45,769 bases of DNA, from NCBI GenBank assembly GCA_902630355.1, contig CACOUL010000019.1:1-45769 (forward strand). The letters run 5' to 3'. A program made the translations under genes and the position numbers. Within the stretch, counting starts at the first letter, position 1, and every line of letters begins with the position of its first letter. The DNA is from Planctomycetaceae bacterium. Its GTDB lineage: Bacteria > Planctomycetota > Planctomycetia > Pirellulales > UBA7805. Below are positions 34,320-42,434 of the stretch, in pieces. Below the pieces are notes generated by a model. That model ran no database searches. It worked only from the letters and a program-made list of their open reading frames with translations, and was not told where the DNA came from.

Positions 34320-34676
34320 TCAGTACCACCGGACCTTCGTTTTCACGCCGGTACCATCCGGATGAACGCGAAAGTATGTACGATCGTGCTTATAGAGCAT
34401 CTCGTGAGGCAGAAATGGCTGGTACGTATAGTACGTATGACCGACCAGCGGAGGCGTTGGCCGCGGACTGACATAGAGCTGTGCGGGAGGACCACACGGG
34501 CAACCCGGCGCTCCGACGTAGTAGTTGTAAAAAAGATCCTGCTGACTTACCGGATATCCACACTGCATATTGGCTCGGCCGTAGTAAGGGGGACCAGCAT
34601 CGGCTTGCGGTGCCGCGAGCAATCCAAAAAACAAACCTGCCAAAAGGATCGTGAATCTGAGAAGTCGGCGATTCAT
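34320..34676 (-). CDS. Small secreted Pro/Tyr/Gly-rich protein
   Basis: A 118-residue protein with a clear signal peptide (FTILLAGLFFGLLAAPQADA, cleavage after ADA). The mature chain has GPPYYGRANMQCGYP, GAPGCPCGPPAQLYV and a C-terminal segment YKHDRTYFRVHPDGTGVKTKVRWY that looks like a short beta domain. It is transcribed ahead of the other small secreted gene, 31 bp apart, probably one operon. Function unknown; a structural envelope or stalk role is conceivable. Confidence 0.68.
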   Translation of the reverse strand: MNRRLLRFTILLAGLFFGLLAAPQADAGPPYYGRANMQCGYPVSQQDLFYNYYVGAPGCPCGPPAQLYVSPRPTPPLVGHTYYTYQPFLPHEMLYKHDRTYFRVHPDGTGVKTKVRWY

Positions 34677-34980
34677 CGGTTTTCTCCGATAAGGTGGACG
34701 AACCGCTCAAGGTCCGTCGGGGAACGGATAGCGCGGTCGATAACGCGAGTGGTCTCTAGAAGGGAATTCGGCTCCGTAGGCTTGTACAGGTGAGTCTTTA
34801 TATGTTGGTAGAACGGATTTCAGCGGTTACAGGCTCGAAAACACCTGGGAGTCGGGGCCCTGTGTCGGTATAATCCGCAGCAACCGCAAAATTTACCAAT
34901 CTCTGGGTCCCTGCCCTTGGCCTCTCACGGCTCGGGGAGCCCCTGGAAGTCTTTGGACTTCCGCCAACACGTTGTTTGCG
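34677..34980. other. Divergent intergenic region before topoisomerase VI
   Basis: About 300 bp between the minus-strand secreted-protein pair and the topoisomerase VI operon. I see no convincing gene, promoter with correct spacing, or strong hairpin in it. It should contain both divergent promoters. Confidence 0.35.
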
Positions 34981-34986
34981 AGGAGG
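34981..34986 (+). promoter_or_regulatory. Ribosome binding site that fixes the topoisomerase VI-B start
   Basis: A perfect AGGAGG sits 7 nt before the TTG at 34994. No ATG is available near the N-terminus. An earlier TTG at 34976 lies upstream of this site and is unlikely to be used. Confidence 0.7.
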
Positions 34987-34993
34987 CAGACGT

Positions 34994-37144
34994 TTGGCAA
35001 AAGTGAAGGCAAGGCGAAAAAAGAAACGCCAAACGAAAAAAGTTCCCGTGGGTAAAACCTCGGTTTCCCGAAATGGATCTGCGGGTGGCGCGAAAAAAAA
35101 GAAGTCCCGTGCTGCGGTGAGCCAGGCAAGACCCGTATCGACCAATGCGGCGATCACCAGCAGACGATCGGGACGCCGCGCCACTGCAAAGTCGATGGCG
35201 GCAAGCCAACGCGACATTTCAGTAAGTGAATTCTTCGCAAAAAACAGACATCTGCTGGGATTTGACAACCCGCGTAAGGCACTACTGACCACGATTAAGG
35301 AGGCGGTCGACAATTCGCTCGATGCTTGTGAGGAGGCGGGGATTCTTCCGGAGATCTGGGTGCATGTCGAAGCAACCGGGAACAATCGGTACAAGGCGGG
35401 TGTCCAAGATAACGGACCCGGCATTCTCAAAAAACAGATCCCGCTCATTTTCGGTAAATTGCTCTACGGCTCCAAGTTTCATCGACTGAGGATGAGTCGG
35501 GGCCAACAAGGAATCGGGATCAGCGCGGCTGGGATGTATGGTGTTTTAACCACCGGTAAGCCGGTAAAAATTTCTTCCAAAACATCGAAGCGAAAACCGA
35601 TTCACTATTACGAAATTCAAATCGACACCAAAAACAACAAGCCTGAAATTCTCAATGGTCGCGGGAACGGCGTCGACATTCCCGCCGGTCCCAAAGGGGA
35701 AACGTGGATGGCAAAGCACGGGGTCGAGTGGGTCAGAACCTATGGTGAGGATCCGGAGAATCCAAGCGGAAAGGAAGTCGTTAGTGGCACCCGCGTGACG
35801 ATTGAACTGGAAGCAAAATATCAACGGGGACGAGGGAGTATCGACGAATATTTGGAACAGACGGCCATTGCCAACCCCCACGTGACGCTGCATTATCTCG
35901 ATCCAGACGGCGGATACCGCCATTACCAGCGATCGACAGAAATCCTTCCGACGGAGCCAAAGGAAATCAAGCCGCATCCCTATGGCGTGGAGTTGGGGCG
36001 ACTTCTGGCAATGCTCAAGGGAACCGATACTTCGACGCTTTCGCAATTTTTGACCTCATCCTTCTCACGAGTGAGCCCCGCGGTTGCCCGCAAAATCTGC
36101 AGTACTGCTGGTGTGAAGGTGCGGGCAAGCACCCGCAAAATCGGTCGCGGCGAAGTGGATCGACTTTATGAAGCGATTCAGGAAACAAAAATAAGTGCGC
36201 CGAAAACAGATTGCATTGCACCCATCGGAGAAGAACATTTGCTCAAAGGGTTACACCAGGTGGTTCCCGGTGAGTTCTACGCGGCAGCAACCCGTCCACC
36301 CAACGTCTATCGGGGAAATCCCTTTCAAATTGAGGTGGCGCTTGCCTACGGGGGAACGACCGCAGCACAGCGGATCACCAAGGAAACACTGATCGAGTTG
36401 ATTGGTGAGACCGACTTAAGAACTCTCCGCCAGTTTCTCATCCACACTTTTGATGGTATCGGAAGTGACGCTGCAGAAAAAATAATGAAGGAGTCGGACC
36501 TCGGTACGCGTCTCTCACCTGGAAAACTTGTGACCAAACAGATCGATGCCCTCCACGAAGCGATGCGAAATCTGAACCTCGGCGAGGGGCAGACGATGAA
36601 TGTACTGCGGTATGCCAATCGGGTGCCCTTACAATTTCAGCCCGCCGCATGTGCAATCACGCAAAGTATTTTGGGAACCAATTGGCGACCTTATGGGCTC
36701 AGCCAGTCGAGGGGTTCGCTGCCGAGCGGACCCGTAACGGTGATGGTCCATATGGCCAGTGTGTGGGTACCTTTCACAAGTGAATCTAAAGAGGCGGTTG
36801 CGTCCTATCCGGAAATTCAGAAAGAGTTACGTCTCGGACTCCAGGCGGTCGGTCGCAAATTGGGAATGTACTTGCGTCGGCGGATTCGAGTACGCCAAGA
36901 GGGGGAACGCCGTAATATTTTTCTGCGTTATCTCGGCGAGGTGGCCAATGCCGTCAGCGAGATCAATCGTGCCGACCGCAAAGACCTTTATGATAAGTTG
37001 CTGAAAATTGCGACCAAGAAAACGGCGGAAGCGGATGTCAAACTCGACAGTCGCGGGCGTCCCATCGAAGAAGACCTTGATCTGGGCAGCAATGTCTTGA
37101 TCGTCGATCCCAATGAAGCAGCCGACAATCTTTCGGTCAAGTAA
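34994..37144 (+). CDS. top6B: DNA topoisomerase VI subunit B with duplicated H2TH region
   Basis: A 716-residue ATPase subunit of a type IIB topoisomerase. A Lys/Arg-rich tail (residues 1-70) precedes the GHKL ATPase: KEAVDNSLDACEEAG (N box, about 102-116), DNGPGI (139-144), SRGQQGIGISAAG (168-180). The H2TH region (about 340-396) contains TDTSTLSQFLTSSFSRV. The transducer starts at YRGNPFQIEVALAYGG (439-454). A second H2TH-like segment (462-526; TDLRTLRQFLIHTFDGI) is inserted before VLRYANRVPLQFQPAACAITQ, after which the transducer continues. Start TTG with AGGAGG 7 nt before it. It pairs with subunit A 42 bp downstream. Topoisomerase VI is mainly archaeal and eukaryotic; bacterial copies are uncommon. 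Confidence 0.93.
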   Translation: MAKVKARRKKKRQTKKVPVGKTSVSRNGSAGGAKKKKSRAAVSQARPVSTNAAITSRRSGRRATAKSMAASQRDISVSEFFAKNRHLLGFDNPRKALLTTIKEAVDNSLDACEEAGILPEIWVHVEATGNNRYKAGVQDNGPGILKKQIPLIFGKLLYGSKFHRLRMSRGQQGIGISAAGMYGVLTTGKPVKISSKTSKRKPIHYYEIQIDTKNNKPEILNGRGNGVDIPAGPKGETWMAKHGVEWVRTYGEDPENPSGKEVVSGTRVTIELEAKYQRGRGSIDEYLEQTAIANPHVTLHYLDPDGGYRHYQRSTEILPTEPKEIKPHPYGVELGRLLAMLKGTDTSTLSQFLTSSFSRVSPAVARKICSTAGVKVRASTRKIGRGEVDRLYEAIQETKISAPKTDCIAPIGEEHLLKGLHQVVPGEFYAAATRPPNVYRGNPFQIEVALAYGGTTAAQRITKETLIELIGETDLRTLRQFLIHTFDGIGSDAAEKIMKESDLGTRLSPGKLVTKQIDALHEAMRNLNLGEGQTMNVLRYANRVPLQFQPAACAITQSILGTNWRPYGLSQSRGSLPSGPVTVMVHMASVWVPFTSESKEAVASYPEIQKELRLGLQAVGRKLGMYLRRRIRVRQEGERRNIFLRYLGEVANAVSEINRADRKDLYDKLLKIATKKTAEADVKLDSRGRPIEEDLDLGSNVLIVDPNEAADNLSVK

Positions 37145-37186
37145 TCATCCGTTGCGACTACGTGCAACATCAGAAAGAAAATAAGC

Positions 37187-38401
37187 ATGGCGAAAAAACG
37201 CGTGACTGCCCGAAAGAAAAAGGTGGTGAAACAGTCCAATCGTGGCGGGGTCAAAAAGACTGCCAAAAAGGCGAAAGCCAAATCCCCGCGCGCAAGTGTC
37301 AAGGTCTCAACGAAAGATCGAAAAACACTCGCTGAGTTGATCACCATGGCTGATCAGGTCGTCCTCGCAGCACGCCGTCGACGCGATCCCCACTTGGATA
37401 TCCCCACCCGAAGCCTCTCGAATGTGAAATTCAATCGGCGTAAGCGATTTATTGAGATGGGCAAGAATACAAATCGCCGTATGCTGTTCAACCTTTCGCA
37501 GGCAAAAAGCTATATGCAAACGATGCTCGTAGGCAGCGGCTGCAAGCAATTGATCGAGCAGGGAAAAAATACGAGTATTCGTGGACTTTACTACATGCTC
37601 AAGCACACGATTGAGGGGACCAAAGAAAATACGTTTGAAGAACAATCCGATTGCGATCCCGTGATTGAAGATGTCGAAGTTCTTTTGGGAACGCTACGTG
37701 AAGAATTGCATTTATACGCTGACAAACGGGGGGAAATGGTCGGAAATCTCCAACTCGAAGACAATGGTGACCTGATCGACTGTGCCCGCATGGGATCCGG
37801 GGGATATGGGATTCCCTCTATTGTGGAACCGAATGTGATCAACTTCAAAAAATGCTCGGCAAAATTCGTTTTACATGTGGAAAAAGGAACTGTGTGGCAG
37901 CGGTTCAATGAGGATAAATTTTGGAAGAAGCACAACTGTATTTTGACGCACGGGGCGGGACAGCCGCCACGGGGCGTACGACGTTTGCTCAATCGCATGC
38001 ACAATGAACTCAACCTTCCCATTTTCTGTCTTCTCGATAATGATCCTTGGGGATACTACATCTACAGCGTGATCAAACAAGGTTCCATCAATCTGGCGTA
38101 TGAGTCGCAGCGGATGGCGATCCCCAAAGCACGCTTTATGGGGTTGCGGAGCAAGGATTATGAACGCTGTAAACTTTCCCCTAGCGTACGCATTGATTTA
38201 AATGACAACGACCGTAAGCGAGCGCGACAAATTGCAGGCTACCCGTGGTTCGAACACAAAAAGGCCTGGCAAAAAGAGATCAACATGATGCTCAAAAATG
38301 ACTTCAAACTTGAAGTGGAAGCGCTGATCAGCAAAGATATCAGCTATGTTACCGAGCAATATGTTCCCGACCGACTCAAGGACGGTGACTGGCTTGATTA
38401 A
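37187..38401 (+). CDS. top6A: DNA topoisomerase VI subunit A (Spo11-like)
   Basis: A 404-residue DNA-cleaving subunit related to Spo11. A 45-residue Lys-rich tail (KKRVTARKKK; KKTAKKAKAK) comes first. The winged-helix CAP domain holds the catalytic tyrosine, Tyr136, in SIRGLYYMLKH; the residue before the pair is usually acidic (RD/REIYY), here it is Gly. The Toprim domain shows the metal glutamate in FVLHVEKGTVWQRF and the Asp motif in CLLDNDPWGYYIY. The intervening NKHNCILTHGAGQPPRGVRRLL-type region is canonical. With subunit B it should form an A2B2 enzyme that passes DNA through double-strand breaks in an ATP-dependent way. No Spo11 accessory genes are seen. Confidence 0.93.
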   Translation: MAKKRVTARKKKVVKQSNRGGVKKTAKKAKAKSPRASVKVSTKDRKTLAELITMADQVVLAARRRRDPHLDIPTRSLSNVKFNRRKRFIEMGKNTNRRMLFNLSQAKSYMQTMLVGSGCKQLIEQGKNTSIRGLYYMLKHTIEGTKENTFEEQSDCDPVIEDVEVLLGTLREELHLYADKRGEMVGNLQLEDNGDLIDCARMGSGGYGIPSIVEPNVINFKKCSAKFVLHVEKGTVWQRFNEDKFWKKHNCILTHGAGQPPRGVRRLLNRMHNELNLPIFCLLDNDPWGYYIYSVIKQGSINLAYESQRMAIPKARFMGLRSKDYERCKLSPSVRIDLNDNDRKRARQIAGYPWFEHKKAWQKEINMMLKNDFKLEVEALISKDISYVTEQYVPDRLKDGDWLD

Positions 38402-38459
38402 CGCATCCCAGTACGCTTCGAGCGGCACGATCAAACGCCGCGCCATGAATAGAAGTCGG

Positions 38460-39320
38460 TCAGTCGCTGCGTATCTTGAAGAGTCTTATGCAGGAGAGTA
38501 GCAGCGAAAAAGCCCCCACGGTGGCGAAAAACGATTTTATCTGATCGTAGGGTGTCGGGCCCAGAAATCGACTTGCGTTTTCTCGCCAAGTCCCGCCCAA
38601 CAGGCCGACGGTGCTTTGGCTGGTTTCCGGAATTGCCGCAGGGCGTTCGGGTACCAAGTCCCTGGGCGTTGGGCTCGCAACTGCTGCAGTCACAGGTTGG
38701 GCTGCCACCCAGTTGTTTACCTTGTGTTCGGCTGGCGAAGATGTACCCGTCGCCAGTCGATGAGATTCTTGGCGCTGGAGTTGCTGCTGCTGAAGCGTCT
38801 CAGCCGCATCGTTCAAAAAATGGCCGACACGACCGCAAAAACTACCCACCGTATGCCCACGTTTAGCACCCAACAAGACACCCGCAAGCTCCCCTTTGGC
38901 ATTGAAAATGGGGCCGCCCGAATCGCCCTGCCGCGCCTCGGTGGAAAGCTCCACCATTTCAAACGGTTGGTTTTTTCCCGGAGCCACATATTGCGTACAA
39001 CGGCCTACTGCCGCACGGTAGCGCCCGCCACCATATCCGGCAATCGATAGCCAGTCGCCCTGGACCGGTGCGGTATCGGCGAGTAACACGGGAGCGACCT
39101 GGGGACGCCAAATTCCAATGGCCGCAAGATCCCAATCGTTATCTAATTTCATCACGGTGCCGGCGGAACGGAAACCATCGGGAAAAATAACCTCCACCGG
39201 TTTTTTGGCCCCACGCACAACATGCCAATTGGTAATGACCAAGCCAAAATCCTGAGTGACAAGGACAAGTGTGCCCGATCCCAACGAGGTCACATTGCCT
39301 TCATCCGCAACAATCCTCAC
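38460..39320 (-). CDS. Trypsin-like serine protease with C-terminal membrane segment
   Basis: The open part of a chymotrypsin-fold protease, about 286 residues from GTG 39320. The triad is visible: His33 (ITNWHVV), Asp64 (DNDWDLAAIGI) and Ser134 (RQGDSGGPIF). After residue 165 come a Gln-rich helix, a Pro/Ala-rich linker, and a final hydrophobic helix (FFATVGAFSLLLSCIRLF) that may anchor it. The same frame continues upstream through codons for KQPVSSASQPQTPHPAV to an in-frame TGA at 39426-39428, beyond which a signal peptide is encoded. The natural protein probably included that leader. As it stands, translation would have to start internally (GTG 39320) or read through, so the gene may be inactive or recently mutated. 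Confidence 0.75.
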   Translation of the reverse strand: MRIVADEGNVTSLGSGTLVLVTQDFGLVITNWHVVRGAKKPVEVIFPDGFRSAGTVMKLDNDWDLAAIGIWRPQVAPVLLADTAPVQGDWLSIAGYGGGRYRAAVGRCTQYVAPGKNQPFEMVELSTEARQGDSGGPIFNAKGELAGVLLGAKRGHTVGSFCGRVGHFLNDAAETLQQQQLQRQESHRLATGTSSPAEHKVNNWVAAQPVTAAVASPTPRDLVPERPAAIPETSQSTVGLLGGTWRENASRFLGPTPYDQIKSFFATVGAFSLLLSCIRLFKIRSD

Positions 39321-39425
39321 AACGGCCGGATGTGGAGTTTGAGGTTGTGAAGCGGAAGATACCGGCTGCTTTGCCGGGACGGTGAGCGTGGGCAGTGTCC
39401 GGGAACCCCGAACTGCGGGGGGCTT

Positions 39426-39524
39426 TCACAAACCACCGGGGACACAAACCTGTGCCGCTGCCGACAGGGGAACTAAAAAGTAGAGGTACCCCAGGAGTAC
39501 AACAAATGTTTTGCGATGGAACAA
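39426..39524 (-). pseudogene. Signal-peptide leader of the protease, cut off by TGA
   Basis: In the same frame as the protease, a TTG at 39524 opens a 32-codon peptide, MFHRKTFVVLLGYLYFLVPL, followed by SAAAQVCVPGGL and TGA (39428-39426). It has a basic n-region, a 15-residue hydrophobic core and an SAAA-Q cleavage site, a textbook Sec signal. After the TGA the frame runs on without interruption (KPPAVRGSRTL...) into the protease. This suggests a nonsense mutation (a CGA or TGG codon would restore the frame), a sequencing error, or stop-codon readthrough. Confidence 0.6.
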
Positions 39525-39736
39525 GATTCAGCGACCTTGATTCGGGGCGCGGTCCATCGCGGTAGAAATCATACATCAGGAGTGAGGGATGCCATCGTGG
39601 CAAACCTTCACACGCCTATAACATCGACGAGGGAGAGATAAAAATCGATGATTTGCCGTGGCCTCCGCAATCCCCGCACGACCCATAGGACCGCTGCCAA
39701 AAGTGCTTCTATTTCGGCTTGTAGGAATTGAATGAG

Positions 39737-40231
39737 TCAGTCCGTGGCGGTCGGCCGCAACCGGTACACCCGCAAAAGCAACAAAAACAGCATGAGAGTC
39801 AAACCAATGGAGATCCACCACCCTCCATTTCTGTGGATAGTGGGTTTGAAGGTTTCGGGGAGGACAAACTTCGCAGGATCGCCGTATACAATCATGCCCT
39901 CCCCGAACGGCCAGTCCTTCGGCTCTAACTCCAATTGGTCCCAGTCCGCGACTGCGCGATCGAAGCGGTCTGCGGGGGTATCACCCAGATGAGAGAGGTC
40001 GAATGAGGGCTGATACCCGGACCGGACGTCAGCGAAAGAAAGTCCAAACTGCTCCGATGGCGGTCTCACTTCAGGCGCCGATGCTTTGCGATCGAGAGTG
40101 CTGGAATGGTCGGCAGACGTGCTGGAAAGAACCCCCCACGGGTCCCGGAGTGATCCCTGGAGTGGTTGTTCTGGATCGAGCGGATCGATCACACCGAGGG
40201 TCATTGGCAAGCAAAGGAAAGCGATGTGCAT
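39737..40231 (-). CDS. Hypothetical protein with C-terminal membrane anchor
   Basis: A 164-residue protein I do not recognise. The N-terminus is mildly hydrophobic (MHIAFLCLPMTLGVI) and could be a weak signal. The middle is polar (SYQPSFDLSHLGDTPADRFDRAVADWDQLELEP). It ends with a clear membrane helix (WWISIGLTLMLFLLLLRVY) followed by basic residues, a tail-anchor layout. Overlapping open frames on the plus strand have no such structure and I regard them as shadows. It may be linked with the protease upstream of it only by position. Confidence 0.5.
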   Translation of the reverse strand: MHIAFLCLPMTLGVIDPLDPEQPLQGSLRDPWGVLSSTSADHSSTLDRKASAPEVRPPSEQFGLSFADVRSGYQPSFDLSHLGDTPADRFDRAVADWDQLELEPKDWPFGEGMIVYGDPAKFVLPETFKPTIHRNGGWWISIGLTLMLFLLLLRVYRLRPTATD

Positions 40232-40517
40232 GACCGATTCGACTCTTTAAGTCTCTGGTGGGTCAAGGCAAACTTATCCGGAGTTGATTCCCGACACCCC
40301 ACCGGGAAATCGATTCAAAAATACCACCTATGGGGGATGTGCACACTTGACGAGAAGGGTTATTTCTCGGTAAATTACTCCCTTCGAGTCGACGAATCTG
40401 AACAGAGTTTTCCGCACGAAGTTATCGCGTCCGCCGGTTGGCCATACCCTCTTTTCACCAGCGCGAAGCTTTTTTCGATTTTCCACTTCAAAACTACGGA
40501 AGAAGTACATAGAGCCT

Positions 40518-41645
40518 ATGACCCCAGTGGTAATCGATACGCGGGCTGCCCAGGATCCCCGCGATGTAGTCCACCGGGCGGTGGAAGCCCTTACCGGTGG
40601 CAAGTTGGTAGCGCTGCCCACCGAGACCGTCTACGGCCTGGCGGTCAGTGCGCTTGATGAAGACGCTGTCGATCGTCTGATGACGGCCAAGGGTCGTGAG
40701 AAATCTCACCCGTTCACCCTCGCGGTACGCAGTGCCGAAGAGGCACTCGATTACGCCCCGGACTTAAGCCCCATGGGCCGGCGTCTTTCGCGCCGCTGCT
40801 GGCCGGGACCATTGACGTTAGTCGCGGAAAATCATCATCCGGAAAGCTTACTCACTCAACTCCCATCCAAAGTAAGAGAGGCGGTGATCCCAAACGGTAC
40901 GGTCGGTTTACGCGTACCGGCGCATCCACTAGTGCTTGACGTACTGAGAATGCTCACCGGACCGGTAGCGCTGACCAGCGCTAATTTAACGGGAAAACCG
41001 GATGCGATTACGGCAGAGGAAGTGATTGATGCATTCGGTGAGCGGATCGATTTGGTCCTCGATGGTGGCAAAAGCCGCTTGGGACAAGCGTCGTCGGTTG
41101 TAAAGGTCCATGAACGAAGTTACGAAATCCTTCGGGAGGGGGTCGTAACGGAGCAGCATTTAAAGCGACTTTCGAGCTTGATGATCCTGATTATCTGCAC
41201 CGGAAACACGTGTCGCAGTCCGATGGCAGAAGTGATCGGACGTCGTCTATTGGCTGAAAAAATCGGCTGTGCGGAGAGTGAGATTGAGGAACATGGTGCA
41301 ATGATTGCTTCCGCGGGCATTGCTGCCATGTCAGGGGGTCGTGCCTCTCCGCAGGGTGTCGAGGTGATGGAAGCCATGGGTCTCGATTTGAGCGCACACA
41401 GTGCTCAGCCGGTGTCTGAACAGATGGTGCGTCATGCGGATCTTATTCTAACAATGACGCGCGGACATCGGGAGGCGTTATTGGCACAATGGCCCGAGGC
41501 GGCCTCCCGCACCGAAGTGCTACGACTCGACGGCAAGGATGTGGCCGATCCTATCGGAGAATCGGTCGATGAATATCGTCGGTGCGCGGAAAAAATTCAA
41601 ACGGAACTTCGACAGCGCGTCAAGGATCTGAACCTGAATAACTAA
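40518..41645 (+). CDS. Fusion: threonylcarbamoyl-AMP synthase (Sua5/YwlC) + low-MW protein phosphatase (YwlE-like)
   Basis: A 375-residue two-domain protein. Residues 1-212 are a Sua5/YrdC domain, which makes threonylcarbamoyl-AMP for tRNA t6A37: KLVALPTETVYGLA, AKGREKSHPF, CWPGPLTLV, TSANLTGKP. Residues about 221-375 are a low-molecular-weight tyrosine-phosphatase fold: P-loop Cys227-TGN-Thr231-C-Arg233 (IICTGNTCRSP) and the general-acid loop DVADP with Asp344. The Thr at 231 is the residue that gives Bacillus YwlE its phospho-arginine preference, whereas tyrosine phosphatases usually have Ile there. rpiB follows 44 bp later, the same order as ywlC-ywlE-ywlF in Bacillus. Start ATG 40518. Confidence 0.92.
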   Translation: MTPVVIDTRAAQDPRDVVHRAVEALTGGKLVALPTETVYGLAVSALDEDAVDRLMTAKGREKSHPFTLAVRSAEEALDYAPDLSPMGRRLSRRCWPGPLTLVAENHHPESLLTQLPSKVREAVIPNGTVGLRVPAHPLVLDVLRMLTGPVALTSANLTGKPDAITAEEVIDAFGERIDLVLDGGKSRLGQASSVVKVHERSYEILREGVVTEQHLKRLSSLMILIICTGNTCRSPMAEVIGRRLLAEKIGCAESEIEEHGAMIASAGIAAMSGGRASPQGVEVMEAMGLDLSAHSAQPVSEQMVRHADLILTMTRGHREALLAQWPEAASRTEVLRLDGKDVADPIGESVDEYRRCAEKIQTELRQRVKDLNLNN

Positions 41646-41689
41646 GCAAACTTTTTGCAAAGCTGTGTTTCGCAGGAGCAAACAAGAGT

Positions 41690-42172
41690 ATGAGAATTTC
41701 AATCGGAAGTGATCATCGTGGAGTGGACGTCAAAAGACAAATCATCGATTTGTTGCGGTTGTTGGGTCACGATGTGAATGACGTGGGAACCCAAAGCGAG
41801 GAGAGCGTCGACTATCCCGACATCGCCGCCGAAGTGGGTCGTCGCGTAAGCCAGAGCGAGGCGGATCGGGGCATCCTAATCTGTGGCACCGGAATCGGAA
41901 TGGCGATTGCAGCCAATAAGTTTCCCGGCGTCCGTGCCGCCCCGTGCCACGATGATCTTACGGCCGAAATGAGCCGCCGTCACAATGATTTAAACATTCT
42001 TTGTCTCTCCGCAGACCTCCTCGGTGTGAAACTGATTGATCATATGGTCGAAATCTGGCTCTCCACCGAGTTTGATGGTGGCCGGCACGCACGCCGCGTC
42101 GAAAAAATCGGTGATCTCGACCAGCAACTCGGGGCTGTGGAATCAACGGCTCCTCTCAAGAGCGACCAATAA
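41690..42172 (+). CDS. rpiB: Ribose-5-phosphate isomerase B
   Basis: A 160-residue RpiB/LacAB-family isomerase interconverting ribulose-5-phosphate and ribose-5-phosphate. Family signatures: ISIGSDHRGVDVKRQI at the start, VDYPDIAAEVGR, and the catalytic Cys loop GILICGTGIGMAIAANK (Cys near residue 66). APCHDDLTAEMSRRHNDLNILCLSAD contains the conserved His. AGGAG lies 11 nt upstream of the ATG. Co-oriented with the Sua5-phosphatase fusion. It has an extended C-terminal tail of about 15 residues. Confidence 0.95.
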   Translation: MRISIGSDHRGVDVKRQIIDLLRLLGHDVNDVGTQSEESVDYPDIAAEVGRRVSQSEADRGILICGTGIGMAIAANKFPGVRAAPCHDDLTAEMSRRHNDLNILCLSADLLGVKLIDHMVEIWLSTEFDGGRHARRVEKIGDLDQQLGAVESTAPLKSDQ

Positions 42173-42434
42173 GTGGGGCTTAAATAATAGTCATTTTAAG
42201 TCGCAGTCCGCAGCGCAATTCACACTGTATCGATTAGAGTGAGTTTGCGGACCAACTTTCTTAGTTGTGCCGGTCGACCGACTGGGGGTCAGCTGGCTTT
42301 TCATTAAACGTGACGCTTCACCTGTTGATCACTCGGCAATCGTTGTTAGAGTCGATGGAAGAGTCGCCAATCGCCTTGGGAAGTCATCGATTGGTGAACA
42401 CTTATTTCTCACCGAATTTATAGCGACTTACATT

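Noticed and set aside
34798-35448. 216-codon minus-strand frame over the topoisomerase VI-B N-terminus
   Set aside because: Its Phe/Arg-rich translation is the complement of the Lys-rich tail and GHKL coding sequence.
40166-40657. Open plus-strand frame overlapping the start of the Sua5 fusion
   Set aside because: Its translation shows no family features, and most of it overlaps either the minus-strand membrane protein or the Sua5 domain in another frame.
42267-42434. Upstream extension of the hypothetical protein after rpiB
   Set aside because: It starts with GTG without a convincing ribosome site and its composition differs from the body of the protein; kept only as an alternative start.
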